Below are positions 10,001-18,237 of a stretch of DNA of 64,000 nucleotides, piece after piece. The notes beneath the pieces were generated by a model. It saw only the letters and a program-made list of their open reading frames with translations. It was not told the origin of the DNA and did no database searches. This DNA comes from Saprospiraceae bacterium (GTDB lineage: Bacteria > Bacteroidota > Bacteroidia > Chitinophagales > Saprospiraceae), in NCBI GenBank assembly GCA_021604865.1, contig BQJU01000035.1, positions 1 to 64,000 of the forward strand, read 5' to 3'. Made by a program: the position numbers and the translations under genes. Positions within the stretch are counted from its first letter, which is position 1, and every line of letters starts with the position of its first letter.

Positions 10001-10153
10001 TTTGACAATCTGCCGCGTGGTACCTATGTATTTGAATATCCGTTGAGGGTTGCTCATCGCGGAGATTTTTCAAATGGTGTCACTAGTATTCAATGCATGT
10101 ATGCTCCGGAATTTAGCAGCCATTCAGAGGGCATTCGGATACAAGTCAAATAG
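4031..10153 (+). CDS. alpha-2-macroglobulin family protein with thioester motif
   Basis: This 2040-residue exported protein is a bacterial alpha-2-macroglobulin, a periplasmic or surface trap that covalently captures attacking proteases. A signal peptide ends near residue 25 (TYAQ). An MG2 domain begins with DRAIYRPGQTVYFK near residue 606. A proline-rich linker (PPPPPAPP) near 1231-1242 precedes the A2M core domain near 1257-1320 (NETVFFMPQLLTDEAGN). The thioester motif CTEQ is intact at 1490-1493, followed by an alpha-alpha toroid-like helical region and a C-terminal receptor-binding-like beta domain. The proline-rich linker may form part of the bait region, which is inference. No penicillin-binding protein 1C partner gene is adjacent, unlike the enterobacterial arrangement. 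Confidence 0.93.
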   Translation: MKRSFIPFVALMALSCLLHFQTYAQPGATMLKFNNEPYKAEWKTIDSLDQNGLPKSALEKVEALYQRARTDKNPAQIIKTMTYRLKYLNTLEEDGLVKAIGQLESEISNAEFPTQSIMQSMLGEMYQFYIQANRWQLDNRTDVVNYQNDDIQTWSMEQLVARSMELYEESVQSEALYQVPIQLFDAISTEAKNSEGLRPTLFDFLVHRAIDQFANEQNFVTAPAYRFYLDQGEAFAKWDQFVKVKFITKDTTSNKFRAILLLQELLNRHAKDSDPTALIDADLKRLDFVRQHSVHPEKDSLYLKALETLAATYKGQRQVSEVLYKIAEYHYSLGSGYDARSAPEKRWGYKKAKEDCDRVISDYSGTYGANLCQSLINQIQQPSLYVKSEAVVLPNKPSLIEVSFRNLAKAYIKVVVLSEGEREELDQKNYEDRLDYINGRKTVYQREETLSDEGDFQNHTAETMLGPLPLGYYVLLISDNVGFKAKSGAVSYLSFHVSRIGYLSRNSGTDPLEFVVLDRENGKPMAGVLAEFYTNQYNQRKRTNEYLKIGQATSDENGYVHPDLSNRSYYRVKYTQGNDVLYLEDGYSSYYRDSRPVVQRKNTHFFLDRAIYRPGQTVYFKALILEEGENDIPAVVTDEKVTISFFDANGQEVNKLELKTNIYGTVHGSFIAPEEGLRGSMYLKSSAGNSTRNFRVEEYKRPKFEVVLPALEGEFKLGDTLEITGQAKAFAGNNIDGAKVQYRVVREVRYPWWPWYYGRSPMGGENMEIANGLTETDENGQFTIPFTAIPDRSVDPKNKPAFRFTIYADVTDINGETQSDSRSINLGYASLEASVQVPEDVDRNDALKLNIVTKNLDGQFQAARGKIVIHRLDAPKQIFIDRYWPKPDYYLIEPWRFRENFPYLAYENADEKNTWPRLEQKFVSPFNTGESKDMDLTLQDWPVGHYVLVLQTQDKNGVDLEMEYYFRVMDAKNKELAPGTQYWIQENKESFQPGENLNITLATADDGLNVLYEVDRRRSLVEKRQVTVNKWQQETYAITAADKGNFYVLLTFIKHNRLYQKTMLIPVPWKEKELKMELATFRDKLKPGQEEEWRIKISGPEGERVLAEMVAGMYDASLDQFAANYWTHSYFPTYNYSNKQWRGAQFGARGSSLLANNWQLQIQLEGRAYRDFNWFGFFGGYYGGGPRRRMTLMSAPQMEMDGIAEMRDAEVGMLQKSSAPLSYSANSPDSLAPPPPPAPPGEAEREERKMEDIPVRTNLNETVFFMPQLLTDEAGNIIIKFTMNEALTRWKFMAMAHTSSLQTGYVEKEVVTQKELMVVPNAPRFVREGDEIEFTAKVSNLTEEEIKGVAELTLFDAIHEQPINTMVGNAAPKVQFVAKAGQSTSLSWKIRIPKGGRLMAIKHRITARADKFSDGEESALPVLTNRMLVTETLPMPVRSKETKTFTLESLKNSGTSKTLTNHRYALEFTSNPAWYAVQSLPYLMEYPYDCTEQIFNRFYANSLASSVANKYPRIKQVFDSWQNTEALESNLSKNKELKNILLAETPWVMEAKSEAEQRKNIGLLFDLNRMGREKNAALNKLVERQTISGGFSWFPGGKDSWYITQYLVEGMGHLKKMGVQDLEGSSQAQTMVNNAISFIDRKVIEDYERLERRVKEGNAKWEEDNLNNMVIHYLYARSFFPDQAGDAQLEKITSYYLGQAEKHWLNKGIYQEGMLGLVLHRHQKAEAAMKIIRSLKERAIMNEELGMYWKADRGYFWYQLPIETHALMIELFAEVAKDNKAVDELKLWLLKNKQTNHWKTTKATSSAVYALLSNGSNWLLESNQVSISFPKASAKEEAHITAASKTLEAGTGYFKANWPKEEVNRDLATVKVRNNNDVVAWGAMYWQYFEELDKIKTFEETPLTLKKQLYREVNSDRGPVLEEVTPEMKLIPGDKLKVRIELRVDRPMEYVHMKDMRASGLEPINVLSHYKWNQGLGYYESTGDVATNFFFDNLPRGTYVFEYPLRVAHRGDFSNGVTSIQCMYAPEFSSHSEGIRIQVK

Positions 10154-10252
10154 ATGACTATCTTTATAAGAAGTGGTCATGATAAAGGATACGTTGATGG
10201 AAACGGTATTCCTACAAAATACTGGAAAATCAGAGTAAGATTGCTGGAATGA
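10154..10252 (+). CDS. possible 32-residue small ORF abutting the macroglobulin stop
   Basis: The macroglobulin stop TAG is directly followed by ATG, opening a 32-codon frame (MTIFIRSGHDKG...) that ends with TGA at 10252. Zero spacing would allow translational coupling. I recognise no family, and it may equally be a chance frame or a remnant of a longer gene. The remaining bases to 10415 show no further gene. Confidence 0.2.
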   Translation: MTIFIRSGHDKGYVDGNGIPTKYWKIRVRLLE

Positions 10253-10415
10253 TTAGGCGCTTACCAGCATATACTGCCTTGTATTCAGGTGCCTGTTAAA
10301 GGAGTTAAATATCCGGAATCCAGGGTGTTTTTAGTCTGCAAATTTGACTCAATTGTCGATAAAAGCTGCGAAAATGCTGGGATTCGTTTAATATTGTAAG
10401 TAAATACGACAGACC

Positions 10416-11162
10416 ATGAAAAAGAAGATCCTTGATTACGCATCAAAAAGTATAAAGAACCAATTTATGGATAACCAGAATCAGGAACGCTCCAAACACG
10501 CCGAGACCATTATCCGCAACCATGTTATCTTTTCGATGGGTGCCAGTTTGGTCGTTGTCATTCCTATCGCCGACATATTTGCCGTTAGTGCGGTACAGAT
10601 GGATATGGTCAAACAATTGTGCCGGGTGTACGATATCAGTTTTTCCGAAACCCAGGGCAAGGCCATCGTGACTACCCTGACCAGTTCGACGCTGGCCCGT
10701 GCCGGCGCGCGCAGTTTAATTAAATTGGTACCTGGTATCGGAACGGTAATCGGAGGCGTTACCACCTCAGTTTTTAACGGGGCCTCTACCTATGCTTTGG
10801 GTGAAGTGTTCAAAAAACATTTTGAATCCGGCGGAACCATCCTCGACTTTGACCCTGAGCGGTTGAAAAAATACTACAAAGAAAAATTCGAGAAAGGCAA
10901 AAAAATGGCGGAACAATACCGCAAAGAAGAAGCCGCCCCCAAGCAGGAAACTAAATCAGAAACGGCCAAAACTGAAGAAGCTTCCAAAACGACAGCATCG
11001 CCGGTAGCGGAACCAAAAAATGATCAACCAACAGCTGCTGCTGTTAAAGATGTCGATAATGTCCTGGAAAAACTTCACGAACTCGGTGACTTGAAAGAAA
11101 AAGGCATCATCAGTGAAGCGGAATTTGAGGTAATGAAGAAGAAATTGATTGGGAAATTTTAG
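10416..11162 (+). CDS. DUF697-like membrane-associated protein with C-terminal SHOCT domain
   Basis: This is a 248-residue protein. Residues 25-150 look like DUF697, a family linked to YcjF and to GTPase-associated membrane proteins. It has two hydrophobic helical stretches (FSMGASLVVVIPIADIFAV and LVPGIGTVIGGVTTSVF) separated by an amphipathic region. A charged Lys/Glu/Ala-rich linker (about 160-210) joins it to a C-terminal SHOCT motif (LGDLKEKGIISEAEFEVMKKKLI), a short oligomerisation module. No signal peptide is present. It probably sits in the inner membrane; its role is unknown. It is followed 83 bases later by a DUF481 gene on the same strand. Confidence 0.65.
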   Translation: MKKKILDYASKSIKNQFMDNQNQERSKHAETIIRNHVIFSMGASLVVVIPIADIFAVSAVQMDMVKQLCRVYDISFSETQGKAIVTTLTSSTLARAGARSLIKLVPGIGTVIGGVTTSVFNGASTYALGEVFKKHFESGGTILDFDPERLKKYYKEKFEKGKKMAEQYRKEEAAPKQETKSETAKTEEASKTTASPVAEPKNDQPTAAAVKDVDNVLEKLHELGDLKEKGIISEAEFEVMKKKLIGKF

Positions 11163-11245
11163 GAAAGAAAATGAAGTAATGTTTTATTGCTTTTCATTCT
11201 TCAGAAAGCTCAGCGTTATCTGTCGCCAGTAATTCAATCTAACGC

Positions 11246-12013
11246 ATGAGAGTATTATTAATCGTATGGCTAGGCTTCCTGGGAATAAAAAATATAAGCA
11301 GTGGCCAAATCGTAAATATAGAGGATAAGCTTAACCAAAAAGATACCATTGGCTGGTTTGGACAAATAGATGTGAGCCTTAGCTTTGTGCGTAATTCCGA
11401 AAGCGTATTGAGCATTAATGGAACAGGCCGGATCGATTATTTGCGCGAAAGAAGTAGCAACTTCTTATTGGCCAACTACCGGATTGTGCGTTCAGGGGCC
11501 TCTGATGACCTGCTCAATGATGGTTTTGTGCATTACCGCTATGGCAGAAAAATCACCCCTTTTCTACGCTGGGAGTCTTTTGGCCAGATTCAGTACAACG
11601 AAAGGCTGGCGCTACTTTTGCGCACCCTGGTGGGAACTGGGCCCCGTTTTTCTATATTGGATAAGGGAAACCAAAAAATATTCTGGAGTGTACTCTATAT
11701 GTACGAATACGATAAGTTGAGCGAAGGGGAGCACCCTGAATTCAAAGACCATCGGCTGAGTATGTCTGTGGCATTAAAACTGCAACTGGCACCCAACCTG
11801 ACTTTTGCCAGTACCTCTTATTATCAACCAGTCCTTTCCGATTTTGCCGATTCCAGGGTGTCGAGTATAAATGCCCTCAATTTTCAGATCAGCGGACACT
11901 TGAGCTTTCGGGTCAATTTTAATGCGACCTATGATGCTCGTATTGCCAAGGAAACGGACGATGTCCCATCAATGGTATATAGTATCCTCAATGGATTGAG
12001 GTGGACCTTTTGA
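11246..12013 (+). CDS. DUF481 outer-membrane beta-barrel protein
   Basis: The 255-residue product has an N-terminal signal sequence (about residues 1-22) and then alternating beta strands rich in aromatic residues, ending in Phe (GLRWTF), as expected for a barrel recognised by the BAM complex. Internal strands such as NFLLANYRIVRSG, FVHYRYGRKITPFLRWE and FWSVLYMYEYD match the DUF481 (YdiY-like) pattern. Function of the family is unsettled; some members are salt- or acid-inducible. It follows the DUF697/SHOCT gene and may share its transcript. Confidence 0.75.
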   Translation: MRVLLIVWLGFLGIKNISSGQIVNIEDKLNQKDTIGWFGQIDVSLSFVRNSESVLSINGTGRIDYLRERSSNFLLANYRIVRSGASDDLLNDGFVHYRYGRKITPFLRWESFGQIQYNERLALLLRTLVGTGPRFSILDKGNQKIFWSVLYMYEYDKLSEGEHPEFKDHRLSMSVALKLQLAPNLTFASTSYYQPVLSDFADSRVSSINALNFQISGHLSFRVNFNATYDARIAKETDDVPSMVYSILNGLRWTF

Positions 12014-12179
12014 ATTTAAAAGTGAAAAATGAAAAGTCTGCACCTTGTTTGCATCGTGTGCATTCCAGTTCTTCCAATGTTCCAATCCTTCTATTTTCCC
12101 ACTCTTCCACCCCTACATTCCCAAGAAGATAGTATATTTGCTGCCCGATAAATTCCTTCATCAAATATTCAACCATAAA

Positions 12180-13568
12180 ATGCAGAAAGTACAAGACTAT
12201 ATTCAAAGTAACAAAGATCGTTTTCTAAAGGAATTGCTGGAATTATTGAGTATTCCTTCAGTTAGTGCCGATCCGGCCTACAAGTTGGATGTAGAGCGAA
12301 CAGCTGCTTCAGTAGCAAATAGCCTGACCAAAGCCGGAGCAGATAAAGTAGAAATTTGCCCTACTGCCGGTTATCCGATCGTTTATGGCGAGAAAATCAT
12401 TGATGCCAACAAACCCACCGTTTTGGTTTATGGTCATTATGATGTGCAACCACCTGATCCATTGGATCTCTGGGAGTCGGGACCATTTGAACCAGTCATT
12501 AAAAAAACGGAGGTCCATCCTGATGGTGCCATTTTTGCCCGAGGATCTTGCGATGATAAAGGACAGATGTTTATGCATGTTAAGGCTTTTGAGGCTATGA
12601 TGGCCACCGATAGCTTGCCTTGCAACGTTAAGTTTATGATTGAAGGGGAGGAAGAAGTCGGTTCAGACAATTTGGGCATCTTTTGTCAGAGCAACAAAGA
12701 AAAGCTGGCATGTGATGTGGTGCTCATTTCCGATACGTCCATTATAGCCAATGATTCGCCGTCTATTACAACGGGTCTTCGTGGCCTTAGTTATGTAGAA
12801 GTAGAAGTTGTCGGCCCTAACCGCGATTTACATTCAGGGGTTTATGGTGGTGCCGTTGCCAATCCTATCAATGTGCTGAGTGAAATGATCGCTTCTATGC
12901 AGGATGAAAATTTTCACATCACTATCCCTGGGTTTTATGATGATGTGGAAGAAGTCAGCAAGGAAGAAAGAGTGGAAATGAACAAAGCTCCATTTAATCT
13001 GGAGCACTATAAAAAAGATTTGGGAATTGCAGAGGTACGTGGTGAAGCAGGTTTTACCACGCAGGAACGCATCTCGATTCGGCCAACACTGGATGTTAAT
13101 GGTATCTGGGGTGGTTATACCGGTGAAGGCGCAAAGACCGTATTGCCTTCCAAGGCTTTCGCCAAAATTAGCATGCGATTGGTGCCCAACCAGAATTCTC
13201 ACAAGATCACAAAATTATTTGAGGATTATTTCAACAGCATTGCCCCGGCTTCTGTAAAGGTGAAAGTACGCCCTCACCATGGTGGCGAACCAGTGGTAAC
13301 GCCCACCAATACGCCAGAATATAAGGCTGCACACATGGCTATGGAAAAAACTTTTGGCAAATCGCCTATTCCAAAGCGGGAGGGTGGTAGTATACCCATC
13401 GTTGCCTTGTTTGAAGATGTATTGGGCGTAAAATCCGTGCTTATGGGTTTTGGTTTGGATTCAGATTCAATACACTCACCCAATGAACACTATGGCCTGT
13501 TCAACTATTATAAAGGCATTGAAACGATACCTTATTATTACAAATATTATGCAGAGATAAAGGAATAA
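12180..13568 (+). CDS. M20 family dipeptidase (zinc)
   Basis: This 462-residue cytoplasmic peptidase carries the M20 di-zinc site: His in GHYDVQPP, the bridging Asp in SCDDKGQ, the Glu pair in EGEEEVGSDN, and a C-terminal His in SPNEHYG. A dimerisation (lid) domain occupies roughly residues 200-370. Length and motifs fit the CNDP/DapE-like dipeptidases that hydrolyse small peptides. I chose the ATG at 12180 because the upstream in-frame extension is low-complexity C/T-rich sequence and homologues begin with this helix. A TATATTTG box at 12133-12140 could be its -7 element. A strong terminator follows at 13594-13627. Confidence 0.88.
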   Translation: MQKVQDYIQSNKDRFLKELLELLSIPSVSADPAYKLDVERTAASVANSLTKAGADKVEICPTAGYPIVYGEKIIDANKPTVLVYGHYDVQPPDPLDLWESGPFEPVIKKTEVHPDGAIFARGSCDDKGQMFMHVKAFEAMMATDSLPCNVKFMIEGEEEVGSDNLGIFCQSNKEKLACDVVLISDTSIIANDSPSITTGLRGLSYVEVEVVGPNRDLHSGVYGGAVANPINVLSEMIASMQDENFHITIPGFYDDVEEVSKEERVEMNKAPFNLEHYKKDLGIAEVRGEAGFTTQERISIRPTLDVNGIWGGYTGEGAKTVLPSKAFAKISMRLVPNQNSHKITKLFEDYFNSIAPASVKVKVRPHHGGEPVVTPTNTPEYKAAHMAMEKTFGKSPIPKREGGSIPIVALFEDVLGVKSVLMGFGLDSDSIHSPNEHYGLFNYYKGIETIPYYYKYYAEIKE

Positions 13569-13593
13569 TTGTTCCAGCAACTTTGCCAGAATG

Positions 13594-13627
13594 GCCATGC
13601 AAAGCATTTTGCATGGCTATTTTTTTT
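13594..13627 (+). terminator. rho-independent terminator after the M20 dipeptidase
   Basis: GCCATGCAAA (13594-13603) pairs perfectly with TTTGCATGGC (13608-13617) around a four-base loop and is followed by an eight-base T run. It separates the two M20 genes into different transcripts. Confidence 0.9.
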
Positions 13628-13676
13628 GGTGTAATTAAGTATCTTGTGTAAACAACGCTTTCAAAAAAACAGAGGT

Positions 13677-14975
13677 ATGAAAATCCTAACGCTTACTTTT
13701 TTAACCACACTGATTTGCATTACTACCCATGCACAATCCTATTATGCAGACACCCAAAATAAAGCCGAAGCGCTCGAATCCAAAGTCATCGAATGGCGCC
13801 GCCATCTTCATGAACACCCGGAATTGGGCAATCGCGAGTTTGAAACAGCGGCTATGGTAGCCAAACATTTGGAAAAATTGGGCATGGAGGTCAAAACCGG
13901 TATTGCACATACCGGAGTGATTGGGATTCTTCGTGGTGGAAAACCGGGTCCGGTTGTAGCACTTAGAGCAGATATGGATGCCTTGCCGGTAATAGAACGT
14001 ACACCTGTTGATTTTGCTTCAAAAGTCAAATCGACTTACCTGGGCAAAGAAGTAGGGGTGATGCACGCCTGCGGACATGATACTCATGTGGCTATGTTGA
14101 TGGGAGCCGCTGAAATCCTGGCCGGTAAACAAAAAGAATTAGCTGGGACCATCGTTTTTTTATTCCAGCCAGCAGAAGAAGGAGCGCCTCCGGGTGAAGA
14201 AGGTGGCGCAGAATTAATGGTGAAAGAAGGGGCATTAAAAAATCCACAGGTAGATGTGGTCTTTGGTTTGCATATCAACTCCAAAACGGAAGTGGGGAAG
14301 GTACGTTATAAACCTGGTGGCGCCCTGGCTGCATCAAATAGTTTTTCCATCAAAGTGAAGGGAGTACAAACGCACGGTTCAACGCCCTGGACCGGTGTGG
14401 ATCCGATAATAGTGGCTTCCCAAATCATTCAGGGATTACAAAACATTATCAGCCGACAGACGGAACTCACTAAGGAAGCCGCAGTGATCAGTATCGGAAA
14501 GATTCAGGGAGGTGTGAGAAGCAACATCATCCCCGAAGAAGTCGAAATGATCGGGACCATTCGGACCCTGGATACCGAGATGCAGAAAATAATCTTTGAA
14601 AAAATCGAACTGACAGCCACTAAAATCGCTGAAAGCGCTGGCGCCAATGCTGAAGTTACTATTGATAAAGGCTATCCGGTAACTTATAATGATCCTGAAT
14701 TAACCAGCGAGATGTTGCCCGCTATCAAGGCTACCATAGGAGCGGAAAACCTGATCCTCTCCAATGCCATCACTGGCGCGGAAGACTTCTCCTTTTTTGC
14801 GCGGGAAGTTCCAGGCTTATTCCTCTTTGTAGGAGGCATGCCAAAGGGAATGGACCCAAACAAGGCAGCGCCTCATCATACACCCGACTTTTATATTGAT
14901 GAAAGTGGAATGAAAACGGGGGTGGCGCTTTTGTGCAATTTAACCTTGGATTATTTTGCCCGGCATCAGAAGTGA
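13677..14975 (+). CDS. exported M20D amidohydrolase (hippurate/aminoacylase-like)
   Basis: This is a 432-residue amidohydrolase of the M20D group, which cleaves N-acyl or N-aryl amino acids. A signal peptide (residues 1-18, ending THAQ) predicts export. The mature enzyme has the metal motifs RADMDALP, HACGHDTH, PAEEGAP and the C-terminal His pair in PHHTPDF, with a lid domain between about 215 and 330 (HGSTPWTGVDPI). The ATG at 13677 is preferred over the upstream non-ATG frame because it places the signal peptide at the N-terminus. It sits behind a terminator, so it probably has its own promoter. Confidence 0.88.
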   Translation: MKILTLTFLTTLICITTHAQSYYADTQNKAEALESKVIEWRRHLHEHPELGNREFETAAMVAKHLEKLGMEVKTGIAHTGVIGILRGGKPGPVVALRADMDALPVIERTPVDFASKVKSTYLGKEVGVMHACGHDTHVAMLMGAAEILAGKQKELAGTIVFLFQPAEEGAPPGEEGGAELMVKEGALKNPQVDVVFGLHINSKTEVGKVRYKPGGALAASNSFSIKVKGVQTHGSTPWTGVDPIIVASQIIQGLQNIISRQTELTKEAAVISIGKIQGGVRSNIIPEEVEMIGTIRTLDTEMQKIIFEKIELTATKIAESAGANAEVTIDKGYPVTYNDPELTSEMLPAIKATIGAENLILSNAITGAEDFSFFAREVPGLFLFVGGMPKGMDPNKAAPHHTPDFYIDESGMKTGVALLCNLTLDYFARHQK

Positions 14976-15012
14976 TTTTGACTTTGGATGCGATTTGATA
15001 AGCAGTTTTTAA

Positions 15013-15076
15013 GTATGTTTGGGGTAATTCACCATTGGAGCAAGAATTTAGCCCAAACTTTGACCTCCAAATCTGC
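15013..15076. repeat. copy of the GTTTGGAGGTC/CCTCCAAAC dispersed repeat, inverted arrangement
   Basis: GTATGTTTGGGG (15013-15024) faces CCAAACTTTGACCTCCAAAT (15053-15072). The right arm is nearly the reverse complement of the left arm of the copy at 38677-38735. It fills the spacer between the amidohydrolase and the GDPD gene. Confidence 0.55.
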
Positions 15077-15098
15077 ACTTACCCCTAAAAAAGAGTTT

Positions 15099-16037
15099 AT
15101 GATGTTTAATCGTTTCTTTTGCCTTAACCTGTTACTTGCTTTTGTTGTATTTTCTTGTCAAACGGAATCCCCTAAATCGGCTGATACTATGAATCATGAA
15201 TCCAGTGCTGAGTCATTGCCTTTTGACTGGCAAGGCCATCGCGGCGCACGAGGTCTCCTGCCTGAAAATTCCATACCTGCCTTTTTAAAAGCCTTGGATT
15301 TTCCGGCGATTACAACTTTAGAAATGGATGTGGCTATATCAAAAGATAGTCAAATCGTTATCTCTCATGAGCCCTGGATGTCAAGTGGAATTTGTAGCCA
15401 TCCTGATGGCAAGCCGGTCACTAAAGAAGAGGAAGCGCAAATTTTGCTTTACCAGATGACTTATGATGAAATTAAAAAATTTGATTGTGGAAGTCGTGGG
15501 AATGAGCGTTTTACTGATCAACAGCCGACAGCAACCTACAAACCACTGCTTTCTGAAATGGTTGAGGCCGTTGAAAATAAGGTACAACAGCAGCAATTGC
15601 CAGCACCTCTCTACAATATTGAAATAAAAAGCGACGCATCATGGGATGGTGAAAAAGCTCCCTCACCTAAAGATTTCGTCTATTTGCTCCTAAAGGAAAT
15701 AAAACGGCTGGGCATTAGTGAGCGGGTATGTATTCAATCTTTTGACATTCGGTCCCTCCAGATAATGCACCAATTTGCCCCTGAAATGACTACTGCATTA
15801 TTAATTGAAAATAAGGATGGAGTAGAAGACAACCTGAAAAAGCTAGGCTACGTGCCAAATATATATAGCCCTTATTACCAGCTGATTACGGCTAATACCG
15901 TTAAAGTGGTACACGAAAAAGGGATGCGCCTCATTCCCTGGACGGTTAATGAAACGTCTACTATGGAAAGCCTTATTAAGCTAGGTGTAGACGGGATTAT
16001 TACGGATTACCCCAACCTAATTCCCGAAGCAAAGTAG
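15099..16037 (+). CDS. glycerophosphodiester phosphodiesterase family lipoprotein
   Basis: The 312-residue product has a hydrophobic leader ending FSC, a plausible Bacteroidota lipobox, so it is probably anchored in the envelope. The GDPD catalytic site is visible: HRGARGLLPENS with the first catalytic His, E-M-D metal ligands in TLEMDVAIS, the second His in ISHEPWM, and a late GVDGIITDYPN. The family hydrolyses glycerophosphodiesters to glycerol-3-phosphate and an alcohol. The ATG at 15099 is chosen because upstream in-frame sequence belongs to a dispersed intergenic repeat. It converges on recQ, with only nine bases between the stops. Confidence 0.85.
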   Translation: MMFNRFFCLNLLLAFVVFSCQTESPKSADTMNHESSAESLPFDWQGHRGARGLLPENSIPAFLKALDFPAITTLEMDVAISKDSQIVISHEPWMSSGICSHPDGKPVTKEEEAQILLYQMTYDEIKKFDCGSRGNERFTDQQPTATYKPLLSEMVEAVENKVQQQQLPAPLYNIEIKSDASWDGEKAPSPKDFVYLLLKEIKRLGISERVCIQSFDIRSLQIMHQFAPEMTTALLIENKDGVEDNLKKLGYVPNIYSPYYQLITANTVKVVHEKGMRLIPWTVNETSTMESLIKLGVDGIITDYPNLIPEAK

Positions 16038-16046
16038 TGGTCCGGA

Positions 16047-18176
16047 TCACTTTACACCAGTCAATTCATGATAGGTTAATGCCAGATGAATTTTGTCGTA
16101 ACTGATGCTACCTTTGAGTAATTCGTATATGGATTTCACTTTATATGGTTTGTCCAGATACCGAATGGCTTTCCAGACTTGTTTGGCTTCGGGCTCAGAA
16201 ATAAAACGGAAGATATCAATGTCTTTTCCGCGAAGCATCAGCGCACTCAAATGTTTGGAAATGATAGATTCTGTAAGATTGCGCTCACGGGCTATTTCGG
16301 CAATGCTCAATTTTTCCCGATAAAATTCATAGGTAATATCTAGTATATCGCTGGAAAAGGAGTTGGTATTAAACTTGACATATTCACGGATAGCTTCCAT
16401 GAAAAAATCACCATACAATTGCAACTTTCGTTCACCAACCCCTGAAATTTTGCGCATCGCTACATCATTCATAGGTTGATTGACGGCCATTTCTTCCAGG
16501 CTGGCATCGGAGAAGATGATATAGGGAGGTACTCCTTTTTGTTGAGCCAACTTTTTACGTAGTTGGCGCAATTCTTCAAACAATTCATTGCGGGACCGCT
16601 GCCGATGGGTAACTGGTTTGGCTTTGGCCTTTTCCGTTTGTTGGCGTTCCTTGAGGGTAGCCATTTTGAAAAGCTGGACCTTTTCATTTTTAAATAAAAC
16701 GCGGTGGCTAGCCGGTGTAAGTTTCAGTACATTTTTTTGATCATGTGCTATTTCCAGGTAACCCAGGTTAGTCATCTGAGCAATGTAATGCCGCCAGTCC
16801 ACAAAGGGCAGATCCCGGCCCTGCCCATAAGTCTTTATTTCGTGGTATTTTTTTTCAAAAATCTCTCGTTTGCCCGAACCTCTGAGTACATCAATTAACA
16901 GACCCACGCCCACTTGTTCCCGTAGTCGGTATACAGCTGAAAAAGCTTTTTGTGCCAGCATAGTACCATCAAAATATTGAGGTGGATTTTTACAAATGTC
17001 ACAGTTGCCACAATTTTTATTGAGGTCTTCGCCAAAATAGTTAAGCAATACTCTTCTTCGGCAGGCCAGGGATTCCGCATATTGACGCATCCGTTCAAGT
17101 TTGGCCAATTGGATTTCTTGGTTTTCACTGTTGTTGCCAGTGAGAATATCCCGTAGCAGGCTCACATCTCCAAAACTATAAAATAGTAAGGTTTCCGCTC
17201 GTGCTCCATCGCGCCCCGAACGGCCAATTTCCTGGTAGTACCCTTCTATATTTTTAGGCAGGTTGTAATGAATGACCCAGCGGACATTCGATTTGTCTAT
17301 ACCCATGCCAAAAGCGATGGTGGCACAAATTATATTGACATTATCTTTAATGAAACCTTCTTGTACCTCTGAACGCTCAGTATCTCTCAACCCAGCATGA
17401 TAACAAGCAGCATTGAAGCCTGCGTCATTGAGTTTGGCCGCGAGGTTTTCTGTACTCTTCCGACTTAGGCAATAGATGATACCTGGTTGATCAGGCCGTT
17501 GTCCGACAAATTTTTTGATTTGTTCCAATCGGCGCTGCCCTGGGCGAACCTCCAGGCTGAGGTTTGGGCGATCAAAAGAGGCAACAAAAATTTCCGGTTG
17601 CTGAAAGTGCAGCTGGTTGATGATGTCCCGTCGGGTCAATTTATCAGCAGTGGCAGTAAGGGCAACGATCGGGACATCGGGAAATTCCTTTTTCAGAAAT
17701 TTCATTTTTGTGTATTCCGGCCTGAAATCGTGGCCCCATGCCGAGATACAATGTGCTTCATCAATGGCAAAAAGATTGAGTTTTACCCGCTTGAGCAAGG
17801 GAATAAATCCTTGAGAAACCAACTTCTCTGGAGAAACATAAAGGAGGTCTATTTCTCCGCTAAAAAAATCATTCTCTACTTGCTGCTGTTCTTCTGATGA
17901 CAACGAACTATTTAAAAATGAAGCCCGAATACCGTTTACCCGTAGGCCTTCTACCTGATCCTTCATTAAGGAGATCAAAGGAGAAACGACGACACAAGCA
18001 CCCTCAAGGGTCACGGCTGGTATCTGGAAACAAATAGATTTTCCGCCACCCGTGGGCATGAGCACCAAACAATTTTTTTTATCGTATATGGCTTGAATGA
18101 TTTCCGCTTGCATAGGGCGGAAATGGTCGTACCCGAAGTATTTTTTGAGCGCATTGCGGGCGAGATCTAAGTTCAT
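16047..18176 (-). CDS. recQ: ATP-dependent DNA helicase RecQ (full-length, with HRDC)
   Basis: This 709-residue helicase has Walker A GGGKS at 43-47, DEAH at 139-142, motif VI in GYYQEIGRSGRDG (313-324), and the zinc-binding cysteines C372, C389, C392 and C395. An RQC winged helix follows (about 400-510), an HRDC domain (about 528-602) and an extra C-terminal helix-turn-helix region (610-709) of the kind found in Bacteroidota RecQ. It unwinds 3'-5' in recombination and replication-fork repair. The second RecQ in this window (58984-60897) lacks HRDC. It starts at the ATG at 18176 and is preceded by a structured 617-base spacer. Confidence 0.93.
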   Translation of the reverse strand: MNLDLARNALKKYFGYDHFRPMQAEIIQAIYDKKNCLVLMPTGGGKSICFQIPAVTLEGACVVVSPLISLMKDQVEGLRVNGIRASFLNSSLSSEEQQQVENDFFSGEIDLLYVSPEKLVSQGFIPLLKRVKLNLFAIDEAHCISAWGHDFRPEYTKMKFLKKEFPDVPIVALTATADKLTRRDIINQLHFQQPEIFVASFDRPNLSLEVRPGQRRLEQIKKFVGQRPDQPGIIYCLSRKSTENLAAKLNDAGFNAACYHAGLRDTERSEVQEGFIKDNVNIICATIAFGMGIDKSNVRWVIHYNLPKNIEGYYQEIGRSGRDGARAETLLFYSFGDVSLLRDILTGNNSENQEIQLAKLERMRQYAESLACRRRVLLNYFGEDLNKNCGNCDICKNPPQYFDGTMLAQKAFSAVYRLREQVGVGLLIDVLRGSGKREIFEKKYHEIKTYGQGRDLPFVDWRHYIAQMTNLGYLEIAHDQKNVLKLTPASHRVLFKNEKVQLFKMATLKERQQTEKAKAKPVTHRQRSRNELFEELRQLRKKLAQQKGVPPYIIFSDASLEEMAVNQPMNDVAMRKISGVGERKLQLYGDFFMEAIREYVKFNTNSFSSDILDITYEFYREKLSIAEIARERNLTESIISKHLSALMLRGKDIDIFRFISEPEAKQVWKAIRYLDKPYKVKSIYELLKGSISYDKIHLALTYHELTGVK

Positions 18177-18237
18177 CTTGCAATTGTATTGTTATGAATT
18201 CATTTCACTAAAATAGTCAAATTCTCATACTTTGCAA

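Noticed and set aside
14988-15098. Upstream extension of the GDPD protein by 37 residues
   Set aside because: The extension lies in a dispersed intergenic repeat and would bury the lipoprotein signal peptide.
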